NCBI RefSeq assembly: GCF_017308075.1
Contig: NZ_JAFKFX010000025.1
Coordinates: forward strand, 1 to 64,000
Direction of reading: 5' to 3'
Length of the DNA: 64,000 bases
From: Allobosea sp.
Lineage (GTDB): Bacteria; Pseudomonadota; Alphaproteobacteria; Rhizobiales; Beijerinckiaceae
Position 1 is the stretch's first letter, and the number at the start of each line of letters is the position of its first letter. The notes under the pieces were generated by a model, which ran no database searches, was not told the origin of the DNA, and saw only the letters and a program-made list of their open reading frames with translations. Position numbers and translations under genes: made by a program. This document shows positions 36,551 through 43,928 of this stretch, in pieces.

Positions 36551-37351
36551 ATGAGCCTTCCGCAGAAGCTGCAAAAGACGATGGCAATCGCCTCCGGCGG
36601 AGCGCTCCGCAGCGGCAGGCGCTGGCTCGGCGCCGGGCTGAAGGGACTGGTCGAGCTGATCTATCCACCATCCTGCATCGCCTGCCGGGCAGCAACGGAC
36701 CAGGCCCAGGGGCTCTGCGCCGCCTGCTGGTCGGGGATCGGCTTCATCGAGCGGCCCTTTTGCGAGCGCCTCGGCACGCCCTTCGAGGTCGACCTCGGCG
36801 CCGGGCTGGTCTCGCCCGCCGCGATCGCCGATCCGCCGGTTTTCGCCAGGGCCCGCGCCGCCTGCCGCTTCGACGGCACGGCGCGCGAGCTGGTGCACCG
36901 GCTGAAATATGGCGACAGGCTTGAACTCGCTCTGATGCTCGGCAGGATGATGGCGCAGGCCGGCCATGAGCTGACCGCGGAATGCGACCTCGTCGTGCCG
37001 GTGCCGCTGCATCGCTTCCGCCTCTGGACGCGCCGCTTCAACCAGGCTTCCGCGCTGGCGCAGGTGGTGGCGCGGCAGTCCGGCCTGCCCTGCGAGCACC
37101 AGGCGCTCGCCCGCGTCAAGCGGACGAAGCAGCAGGTCGGGCTGACGCGGGCGCAGCGCGGCGAGAACCTGCAGGGCGCCTTCAAGGTGCCGCCGGCGAT
37201 GCGCCCGCGTCTCGAAGGCAGGCGCGTCCTGCTGGTGGACGACGTGCTGACCACCGGTGCGACCGCCAATGCCGCCGCCCGCGCTTTGCTGCGCGGCGGG
37301 GCGACGGCCGTCGACATGCTGAGCTTCGCCCGGGTCGTGACGGAAAGCTGA
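36551..37351 (+). CDS. ComF family phosphoribosyltransferase-like protein
   Basis: A 266-residue ComF-type protein. The N-terminal zinc-like part has PPSCIACRAAT and GLCAACW, and the C-terminal PRTase fold shows the PRPP loop VLLVDDVLTTGATANAAARA. Related proteins take part in DNA uptake or restart of DNA replication in other bacteria; the role in alphaproteobacteria is not established. It is divergent from the reductase and followed 46 bases later by the glutaredoxin. Confidence 0.92.
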   Translation: MSLPQKLQKTMAIASGGALRSGRRWLGAGLKGLVELIYPPSCIACRAATDQAQGLCAACWSGIGFIERPFCERLGTPFEVDLGAGLVSPAAIADPPVFARARAACRFDGTARELVHRLKYGDRLELALMLGRMMAQAGHELTAECDLVVPVPLHRFRLWTRRFNQASALAQVVARQSGLPCEHQALARVKRTKQQVGLTRAQRGENLQGAFKVPPAMRPRLEGRRVLLVDDVLTTGATANAAARALLRGGATAVDMLSFARVVTES

Positions 37352-37397
37352 GCCGGCCCTATATACGAAGGCTGGAGACAGCGACCGGACCCGAGCG

Positions 37398-37655
37398 ATG
37401 CCGCAAGTCACGATCTACACCACGAGCTGGTGCCCCTATTGCCATGCCGCCAAGGCCCTGCTGACCAAGAAGGGCGTCGCCTTCGAGGAGATCGGCGTCG
37501 ACGGCAAGCCGGAGCTGCGCCAGGCGATGACAGCCAAGGCCGGCGGGCGGACCTCGGTGCCGCAGATCTTCATCGGCGAAAGCCATGTCGGCGGTTCCGA
37601 CGATCTTCACGCCCTCGAGGCGCAGGGCAAGCTCGACGCCCTGCTCGCCGCCTGA
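37398..37655 (+). CDS. grxC: Glutaredoxin 3
   Basis: An 85-residue dithiol glutaredoxin that reduces disulfides with glutathione. The CPYC active site is at the start (TTSWCPYCHAAKALLTKKGV), followed by the TSVPQIFIG cis-Pro segment and GGSDDLHAL glutathione-binding loop. Start at ATG 37398. It is tightly packed between comF and the amidohydrolase, 12 bases from the latter, so the three or four genes form an operon. Confidence 0.95.
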   Translation: MPQVTIYTTSWCPYCHAAKALLTKKGVAFEEIGVDGKPELRQAMTAKAGGRTSVPQIFIGESHVGGSDDLHALEAQGKLDALLAA

Positions 37656-37667
37656 ACGGAGAGAGCC

Positions 37668-38531
37668 ATGTCCGGCACGCGCTTCATCGCCGCCTGCGTC
37701 CAGATGCGTTCGAGTCGCGATCCGCTGCGCAACCGCGACGATGCGGTGCGGATGATCGGCGAGGCCGTCGCCCAGGGCGCGCAGTTCGTCCAGACCCCCG
37801 AGGTCACCAATCTCTGCGAGCGCGACACCAAGCGCCTGCGCGAGACCTGTCAGGCCGAGGACACCCATGACGTCCTCGCCGGGCTGCGCGAGACCGCGCG
37901 CGACCGCAAGATCTGGCTGCAGATCGGCTCGCTCTCGGTCAAGGCCGGCGAGAAGATCGCCAACCGCGCCTATATGATCGACCCCGAGGGCAACATCGCC
38001 GCGCGCTACGACAAGATCCATCTCTTCGACGTCGATCTGCCCAATGGTGAGACCTGGCGCGAGTCGAACACCTTCAGCGGCGGCGCCGAGGCGGCCCTGG
38101 TCGAGACGCCTTGGGGGCTGGTCGGCATGTCGATCTGCTACGATGTCCGCTTCCCCTATCTCTACCGGGCGCAAGCGGAGGCCGGCGCCTTCATGCTGAC
38201 CGCGCCTGCCTGCTTCACCCGCCAGACCGGCGAGGCGCATTGGCAGGTGCTGCAGCGCGCGCGGGCGATCGAGAACGGCGCCTTCATGGTCTCGGCCGCG
38301 CAGGGCGGCGTGCATGAGGATGGCCGCGAGAGCTATGGCCATTCGATCATCGTCGATCCCTGGGGCCGGGTCCTGGCTGAGGCCGGCAACGAGCCGGGCG
38401 TGATCCTCGCCAAGATCGACCTCGCCGAGGTCGCCAATGCCCGCACCCGGATTCCGAGCCTGCGGCATACGCGGCCCTTCACGGTCGAGACCTGGCAGGC
38501 CGAGCGCCCGCAGCGCGACGCGGCCGAATGA
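37668..38531 (+). CDS. Carbon-nitrogen hydrolase (nitrilase superfamily, Nit-type)
   Basis: A 287-residue amidase of the Nit1/Nit2 branch, which removes side products such as deaminated glutathione or omega-amides. The catalytic triad is visible: Glu in FVQTPEVTNL, Lys in YDKIHLFDV and Cys in GMSICYDVRFP. The C-terminus ends TRIPSLRHTRPF, common in this branch. Part of a compact operon with grxC upstream and the DUF1178 gene downstream. Confidence 0.92.
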   Translation: MSGTRFIAACVQMRSSRDPLRNRDDAVRMIGEAVAQGAQFVQTPEVTNLCERDTKRLRETCQAEDTHDVLAGLRETARDRKIWLQIGSLSVKAGEKIANRAYMIDPEGNIAARYDKIHLFDVDLPNGETWRESNTFSGGAEAALVETPWGLVGMSICYDVRFPYLYRAQAEAGAFMLTAPACFTRQTGEAHWQVLQRARAIENGAFMVSAAQGGVHEDGRESYGHSIIVDPWGRVLAEAGNEPGVILAKIDLAEVANARTRIPSLRHTRPFTVETWQAERPQRDAAE

Positions 38532-38639
38532 TGCGGCCCCGCGGGCTTGGCGCCGGAGGCGGCAGGCCCCATTTTAACTGATTGAGCCCTTGAGACGCTT
38601 CGGCACGCCGCGCATTGTGGCGCCCCGACCAGAGAAGAC

Positions 38640-39131
38640 ATGATCCGCTACGCTCTCATCTGCGATAATGGCCACGGCTTCGAGAGCTGGTTCGCCAGCT
38701 CCTCCGGTTTCGACGAACAGGCCAGGCGCGGCCTCGTCGCCTGCCCGTTCTGCGACAGCATCAAGATCGAGCGCGGCGTCATGGCTCCGGCGGTCGCGCG
38801 CACGGATCGCGGCCCGCGCCCGTCCGAGCAGGCCGAACCGGCGGAAACGCCCGCCGCCGAAGCTCCAGCGCCGGCGACACCCGCGCCCGTCGCGCTGATG
38901 GGCGAGAAGGAAGTCGCCTTCCGCGCCATGCTAACCGCCCTGCACGATCATGTCGCCAAGAACGCCGAGCATGTCGGGTCGCGCTTCGCCGAGGAGGCGC
39001 TGAAGATCCATCACGGCGAGAGCGAGGGCCGCGCCATCTATGGCGAGGCAACGGCCGAGGATGCGAAGATGCTGAACGAGGAAGGCGTCGACTTCCTGCC
39101 GCTGCCCAAGCTGCCGGGCGCGAGGAACTAG
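38640..39131 (+). CDS. DUF1178 family protein
   Basis: A 163-residue protein of a family found across alpha- and betaproteobacteria. It starts MIRYALICDNGHGFESWFAS, with CPFCDS soon after; the Cys pair suggests a metal site. A Pro/Ala-rich linker (about residues 55-85) leads to a conserved helical C-terminus (FAEEALKIHHGESEGRAIYG, then EEGVDFLPLP). Function unknown. Position behind the nitrilase-like gene is conserved in many relatives as far as I recall. Confidence 0.9.
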   Translation: MIRYALICDNGHGFESWFASSSGFDEQARRGLVACPFCDSIKIERGVMAPAVARTDRGPRPSEQAEPAETPAAEAPAPATPAPVALMGEKEVAFRAMLTALHDHVAKNAEHVGSRFAEEALKIHHGESEGRAIYGEATAEDAKMLNEEGVDFLPLPKLPGARN

Positions 39132-39146
39132 AGGCAGCCCTTCCCG

Positions 39147-39244
39147 CGTCATGGTCGGGCTTGTCCCGACCATCCACGCCTTTGCCCACTGGGTGCGCGA
39201 AGCGTTCGAGACGTGGATGCTCGCCACAAGGGCGAGCATGACGG
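39147..39244. repeat. Dispersed palindromic repeat, copy 1
   Basis: Begins CGTCATGGTCGGGCTTGTCC and ends GGATGCTCGCCACAAGGGCG plus AGCATGACGG. The two arms fold into hairpins (GTCGGG/CCCGAC and TGCTCGCC/GGCGAGCA) with a variable middle. A second copy is at 43682-43774. It looks like a mobile or BIME-like intergenic repeat. Confidence 0.8.
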
Positions 39245-39298
39245 GCCTCGCCAACAGGGATCAGCCTGGCACGCATTGTGACTTGCAATCGCTCGATC

Positions 39299-39314
39299 GC
39301 GGGCATATACCCGC
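39299..39314. promoter_or_regulatory. Operator-like palindrome before the MarR gene
   Basis: GCGGGCATATACCCGC ends four bases before the MarR start. A near-identical palindrome lies before the MFS gene at 39733, so both are likely binding sites of the MarR protein. Confidence 0.7.
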
Positions 39315-39318
39315 ACCC

Positions 39319-39717
39319 ATGTCCTCGCCCTGCATCTGCACGACCCTGCGCTCGGCCTCGCGGCGGATGATCGCCTTCTATGACGAGGCGATCGCGCCGG
39401 TCGGGGTCAACATCGCGCAGTTCAGCCTGATGCGCTCGATCGCCCGCATCGAGCCGGCGACGCTGACCGAGCTCGGCCACCGGGTCGACCTCGACCGTTC
39501 GACCGTCGGCCGCAATGTCCGCGTGCTCGAGAAGATGGGCCTCGTCGCGCTCGGACGTGGCGAAGACCAACGCGAGGCGATCGTTCAGCTCTCCGATGCC
39601 GGTCGACAGGTCCTGACCGACGGAGCCCCACTCTGGGATGGCGCCCAGAAGGCCCTCGACGACCGCCTCGGGGCCGATTTCATGAAGCAGCTGCGCTCCG
39701 CCCTCGATTCACTCTGA
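39319..39717 (+). CDS. MarR family transcriptional regulator
   Basis: A 132-residue winged-helix repressor. The recognition helix region is LTELGHRVDLDRSTVGRNVR and the wing VALGRGEDQREAIVQLS. The start at 39319 (MSSPCICTTLRSASRRMIAF) is chosen since it lies directly behind the operator-like palindrome. It precedes an MFS transporter by 45 bases on the same strand, with a second palindrome in the gap. The simplest reading is autoregulation plus control of the transporter, relieved by a small-molecule ligand. Confidence 0.9.
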   Translation: MSSPCICTTLRSASRRMIAFYDEAIAPVGVNIAQFSLMRSIARIEPATLTELGHRVDLDRSTVGRNVRVLEKMGLVALGRGEDQREAIVQLSDAGRQVLTDGAPLWDGAQKALDDRLGADFMKQLRSALDSL

Positions 39718-39732
39718 TTCCTTCACGCAAAT

Positions 39733-39748
39733 ACGGGTATCTACCCGC
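39733..39748. promoter_or_regulatory. Operator-like palindrome before the MFS gene
   Basis: ACGGGTATCTACCCGC, 14 bases before the transporter start, matches the one at 39299 in the CGGG-x-AT-x-TACCCGC core. Confidence 0.7.
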
Positions 39749-39762
39749 GACAGGAAGCCGCC

Positions 39763-41079
39763 ATGCAACCGGACTTCGCCGCCCCACCTGCCCCTTCAGG
39801 CCTCGCCGGCGCCCTCGCCCGCCATGGCATCCATTACGGCTGGATCGTCGCCGCCGTGACCTTCCTGACCATGCTGGTGACGGCGGGCGCGGTCGGCGCG
39901 CCCGGCGTGCTGATCGGGCCGCTGCAGAAGGAGTTCGGCTGGGCGACCTCCGAAATCTCCTCAGCGCTGGCGATCCGGCTCGCGCTGTTCGGCCTGATGG
40001 GCCCCTTCGCCGCCGCCTTCATGAACCGCTTCGGCCTGCGCCCGGTCGTCGCCGTCGCGCTCGCCTTGATCGCCGCGAGCATCCTCGGCTCCTTCGCCAT
40101 GACCGAGCTCTGGCAGCTGATGCTGCTCTGGGGCGTCGTGCTCGGCTTCGGCACCGGCATGACAGCCATGGTGCTCGGCGCCACCGTCGCGACGCGCTGG
40201 TTCTCGCACCGGCGCGGCCTCGTCGTCGGCCTGTTGACCGCGAGCACCGCGACCGGCCAGCTCGTCTTTCTGCCTCTGCTCGCCTGGCTGACCGATCAGG
40301 TCGGCTGGCGCTCCGCCATGCTGCTGGTACTCGGTCTGATCGTCGTCGCGGCGCTCGCCGTTCTCGCCCTGATGCGCGACCGGCCGGTCGATGTCGGGCT
40401 CGCGCCCTATGGCGAGACGAAGATCGTCCCACCTCCCTCAACCCCCGCGAGCTTCGGCGCGATGCTCGTCTCGCCGCTCGTCGCACTGCGCGAGGCGGCA
40501 CGGACCCGCACTTTCTGGGTGCTGTTCGGCACCTTCTTCGTCTGCGGCGCCAGCACCAACGGGCTGGTGCAGACCCATTTCATCGCGCTCTGCGGCGATT
40601 ACGGCATGGCCGCGGTGACGGCGGCGGGCGTGCTCGCCGTGATCGGCATTTTCGATTTCCTCGGCACGGTCGGCTCGGGCTGGCTCTCCGATCGCTATGA
40701 CAGCCGCTGGCTGCTGTTCTGGTACTACGGGCTGCGCGGGCTCTCGCTGCTCTACCTGCCCTTCACCGGCTTCTCGTTCTACGGCCTCGCTCTGTTCGCC
40801 GTCTTTTACGGGCTCGACTGGGTTGCGACCGTGCCGCCGACGGTGAAGCTCGCCGCCGACCGCTTCGGCGAGAAGGCGAACCTCGTCTTCGGCTGGATCT
40901 TCGCCGGCCACCAGCTCGGCGCCGCCTTCGCCGCCTATGGCGCCGGCTTCAGCCGCACCGCCTATGACAGCTATCTGCCGGCCTTCTTCATCGCCGGCGC
41001 GCTCTGCCTCTTCGCCGCCGCCTTCTGCATCACCATGCGCGGCGGCAAGGCCAGCGCGCTGGTGGCGAAGCCGGCCTGA
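39763..41079 (+). CDS. MFS transporter, probably controlled by the adjacent MarR
   Basis: A 438-residue 12-helix permease with the usual loop after helix 2 (FMNRFGLRPV) and a large middle loop near residues 215-245. The start MQPDFAAPPAPSGLAGALAR is cytoplasmic; helix 1 begins at YGWIVAAVTFLTMLV. It resembles monocarboxylate/oxalate-type MFS proteins with the GIHYGWIV opening. The MarR gene and the two palindromes suggest export or import of a regulated, possibly toxic, compound. Substrate unknown. Confidence 0.9.
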   Translation: MQPDFAAPPAPSGLAGALARHGIHYGWIVAAVTFLTMLVTAGAVGAPGVLIGPLQKEFGWATSEISSALAIRLALFGLMGPFAAAFMNRFGLRPVVAVALALIAASILGSFAMTELWQLMLLWGVVLGFGTGMTAMVLGATVATRWFSHRRGLVVGLLTASTATGQLVFLPLLAWLTDQVGWRSAMLLVLGLIVVAALAVLALMRDRPVDVGLAPYGETKIVPPPSTPASFGAMLVSPLVALREAARTRTFWVLFGTFFVCGASTNGLVQTHFIALCGDYGMAAVTAAGVLAVIGIFDFLGTVGSGWLSDRYDSRWLLFWYYGLRGLSLLYLPFTGFSFYGLALFAVFYGLDWVATVPPTVKLAADRFGEKANLVFGWIFAGHQLGAAFAAYGAGFSRTAYDSYLPAFFIAGALCLFAAAFCITMRGGKASALVAKPA

Positions 41080-41094
41080 GACAAGGCGAACCGG

Positions 41095-42333
41095 TCAGGC
41101 CGCCCGGTTCGGCCGCGCTTCGAGCTGGCGCCTTGTCGCCCGCGCCAGCCGGCGCACGCCCTCGCCCAGCACATCCGGCGCCGAGCGGGTGAAGTTCACC
41201 CGCATCGCGCTCTTCAGGGCGCCATCGGGATCGAAGACGCTCGATGGCACGAAGGCGACCTTCTCCTGGAGCGCATGGGCATAGAGCGCGTCGGTGTCGA
41301 TCTCCGGCGTCTTCGCCCGCATCCAGACGAACATGCCACCGGGCGGCACCTCCCATTCGAACCAGTCGGAGAGATGCTCGCTGGCAGCGGCGCAGAGCGC
41401 GTCGCGCCGCTCGCGATAGGTCGCGACGATCCTGGGCACATGCTGCGCCTCGAAATCGCTCTCGATCATTTCGAGCGCCAGCGCCTGCGTCAGCAGACTG
41501 GAGGCGATGTCGGTCGACTGCTTGACCAGCGCCAGCGCCGCGATCAGCGAGGCCTCGGCGACGATCCAGCCGACACGCATTCCCGGTGCCAGGCTCTTCG
41601 AGAGCGTACCGAGATAGATCACCGGCCCGTCATAGGCGCCGTTCGGCTGGCGCTGCGCATGATGGGCGAGGATGCCGGGCCCGGCCGGCCCGTCGAACTG
41701 CAGCGGCAGATAGGGGTCGTCCTCGACCAGCCAGGTCCCGGCCTCGATCACCTTGTCGAGCAGCCCGGCCCGCTGTTCCTGCGAGACGAGCACGCCGGTC
41801 GGGTTCGAATAATTCGGCACGGCATAGACGAATTTGGCCTGCCGCAGCGCCACGTCATGGCCCGGCGCCTGCAGGCTCCAGTCGAGCTTCTCATAGCGCG
41901 GCGCACGCGGCCGCCAGGCGTCGAGCGCCCCGAGATAGGTCGGGAATTGCGAGACGATCAGCTCGCCGGGGTCGACCAGGAGCTTGCCGACGAGATCGAG
42001 CCCCTGCATCGCGCCGGTGGTAAGCAGCACGTTTTCCGGGCCGAAGCAGCGCCCGCTCGCCGCCGAAACCCGTTCCGCCACCGCCGCCCGCAGCGCCGGC
42101 AGCCCCTCGATCGGGCCGTATTCCAGGATCGCCGAGCCCCAGCGCGTCAGCGTCCGCTCCTGCGCGGCCGCCATCGCCTCAACCGGATAAAGCTCCGCCG
42201 CCGGCAGCCCGCCGGCGAGGCTGACGAAATCAGCCTGCCCGCCGATCGCCATGAACTGCTGGGTGATGCTGTTGCCGGTCGATAGCCAGCTGGCGAGGGC
42301 AGGACGGCCGGCACGCGGTTGGGATTGGGACAT
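41095..42333 (-). CDS. PLP-dependent aminotransferase, class I/II (LysN/MocR-like core)
   Basis: A 412-residue fold-type I aminotransferase. The PLP lysine lies in YLGTLSKSLAPGMRVGW; the phosphate-binding TTGAMQGLDLVGKLL and the Tyr/Asn positions (YAVPNYSNPTGVLV) fit 2-aminoadipate or branched-chain aminotransferases. There is no DNA-binding domain, so it is not a MocR regulator. It is read toward the MFS gene, and tail-to-tail with it (15 bases apart). Substrate uncertain. Confidence 0.9.
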   Translation of the reverse strand: MSQSQPRAGRPALASWLSTGNSITQQFMAIGGQADFVSLAGGLPAAELYPVEAMAAAQERTLTRWGSAILEYGPIEGLPALRAAVAERVSAASGRCFGPENVLLTTGAMQGLDLVGKLLVDPGELIVSQFPTYLGALDAWRPRAPRYEKLDWSLQAPGHDVALRQAKFVYAVPNYSNPTGVLVSQEQRAGLLDKVIEAGTWLVEDDPYLPLQFDGPAGPGILAHHAQRQPNGAYDGPVIYLGTLSKSLAPGMRVGWIVAEASLIAALALVKQSTDIASSLLTQALALEMIESDFEAQHVPRIVATYRERRDALCAAASEHLSDWFEWEVPPGGMFVWMRAKTPEIDTDALYAHALQEKVAFVPSSVFDPDGALKSAMRVNFTRSAPDVLGEGVRRLARATRRQLEARPNRAA

Positions 42334-42497
42334 GCTTCTCACTGCGACTGCGGATAGCGGGCTGCGGATGATCGAGGCGACCCTACAGAGCCGCCCGCTC
42401 CCGGGAAACCACCCCGGGCGCATGGCGCCGCCCCGGCCCGGCAGTGGCCAGCGGCGGCGGGCCGGGGCATAAGCGCGGAAAAGGGGAGCAGAAGACC

Positions 42498-43661
42498 ATG
42501 CGCATCGTCGACGTCCGCGAGATCACGCAACCGATCGCCTCGCCGATCCGCAATGCCTATATCGACTTCTCGAAGATGACGACGAGCCTCGTCGCCGTCG
42601 TCACCGACGTCGTCCGCGACGGAAGTCGCGTCGTCGGCTACGGCTTCAACTCGAATGGCCGCTACGGCCAGGGCGGGCTGATCCGCGAACGCTTCGCACC
42701 CCGCCTGCTGGAAGCCGAGGCGAAGAGCCTCATCAACGATGCCGGCGACAATCTCGATCCCGATCGCTGCTGGGCGGCGATGATGAAGAACGAGAAGCCG
42801 GGCGGCCATGGCGAGCGCTCGGTCGCCGTCGGCACGCTCGACATGGCGATCTGGGACGCCACCGCCAAGATCGCCGGCAAGCCGCTCTTCCGCCTGCTCG
42901 CCGAGCGTCATGGCCGGCAGGCCGATCCAAAAGTCTTCGTCTACGCCGCCGGCGGCTACTACTATCCCGGCAAGGACGACGATGCTCTGCGCGCCGAGAT
43001 GCGCTCCTATCTCGACCGCGGCTATCGCGTCGTGAAGATGAAGATCGGCGGCGCCCCGCTGGCCGAGGACCGTCGCCGCATCGAGGCGGTGCTGGCCGAG
43101 ATCGGTGGGGATGCGCAGCTCGCCGTCGACGCCAATGGCCGCTTCGACCTCGAGACCGCGATCGCCTATGCCAAGGCGCTGCGCGACTATCCGCTGTTCT
43201 GGTACGAGGAGGCGGGCGACCCGCTCGACTACGCCCTCCAGGCTGCCCTCGCCGAATTCTATCCCGGCCCGATGGCGACCGGCGAGAACCTGTTCAGCCA
43301 TCAGGACGCGCGCAACCTCCTGCGCCATGGCGGCATGCGGCCGGATCGCGACTGGCTGCAATTCGACTGCGCCCTCTCCTACGGGCTCTGCGAATACCAG
43401 CGCACCCTCGCCGCGCTGAAGGTCGCCGGCTGGGGCTGGGACCGCTGCATCCCGCATGGCGGCCACCAGATGTCGCTCAACATCGCCGCTGGCCTCGGAC
43501 TGGGCGGCAATGAGAGCTATCCCGACCTGTTCCAGCCTTATGGCGGCTTCCCTGACACGGTTCGGGTCGAAAACAGCTTCATCACCATGCCGGACCTGCC
43601 GGGCATCGGCTTCGAGGGCAAGTCCGACCTGATCAAGGTGATGCGCGAACTGGCGGAGTAG
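42498..43661 (+). CDS. tarD: D-tartrate dehydratase-like enolase-superfamily enzyme
   Basis: A 387-residue enolase-superfamily protein that matches my recollection of the Bradyrhizobium D-tartrate dehydratase along the chain: REITQPIASPIRNAYIDFSK, NSNGRYGQGGLIRERF, VFVYAAGGYYYPGK, VVKMKIGG with the catalytic Lys, LAVDANGRFD and WYEEAGDP metal ligands, and CIPHGGHQMSLN with the catalytic His. It converts D-tartrate to oxaloacetate by loss of water. Start at 42498, with GGGGAGCAG before it. It stands as a single gene, divergent from the aminotransferase. Confidence 0.87.
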   Translation: MRIVDVREITQPIASPIRNAYIDFSKMTTSLVAVVTDVVRDGSRVVGYGFNSNGRYGQGGLIRERFAPRLLEAEAKSLINDAGDNLDPDRCWAAMMKNEKPGGHGERSVAVGTLDMAIWDATAKIAGKPLFRLLAERHGRQADPKVFVYAAGGYYYPGKDDDALRAEMRSYLDRGYRVVKMKIGGAPLAEDRRRIEAVLAEIGGDAQLAVDANGRFDLETAIAYAKALRDYPLFWYEEAGDPLDYALQAALAEFYPGPMATGENLFSHQDARNLLRHGGMRPDRDWLQFDCALSYGLCEYQRTLAALKVAGWGWDRCIPHGGHQMSLNIAAGLGLGGNESYPDLFQPYGGFPDTVRVENSFITMPDLPGIGFEGKSDLIKVMRELAE

Positions 43662-43681
43662 CATTCCGCGCCGCTTTCCAT

Positions 43682-43774
43682 CGTCATGGTCGGGCTTGTC
43701 CCGACCATCCACATCTTCGGCAATCGAAGACGACGCTCAAGACGTGGATGCTCGCCACAAGGGCGAGCATGACG
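43682..43774. repeat. Dispersed palindromic repeat, copy 2
   Basis: Same ends as the copy at 39147-39244 (CGTCATGGTCGGGCTTGTCC and GTGGATGCTCGCCACAAGGG, then AGCATGACGG); the middle of about 30 bases differs. It lies between the tartrate dehydratase and ecm genes. Confidence 0.8.
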
Positions 43775-43928
43775 GAGAGGCAACGACCCAGCTCATCCCG
43801 AGCGATAGCCCTGCTCCGCCCTCATCCCAAGGTCTGAGGCGACCTTTCGCCCCCACTGGCGTTATCTTCGTTGCAGTGCAACAATCAGTTTGCACGAGCT
43901 CAAGAAGACGGCACGGCAGGGAGCGGCC

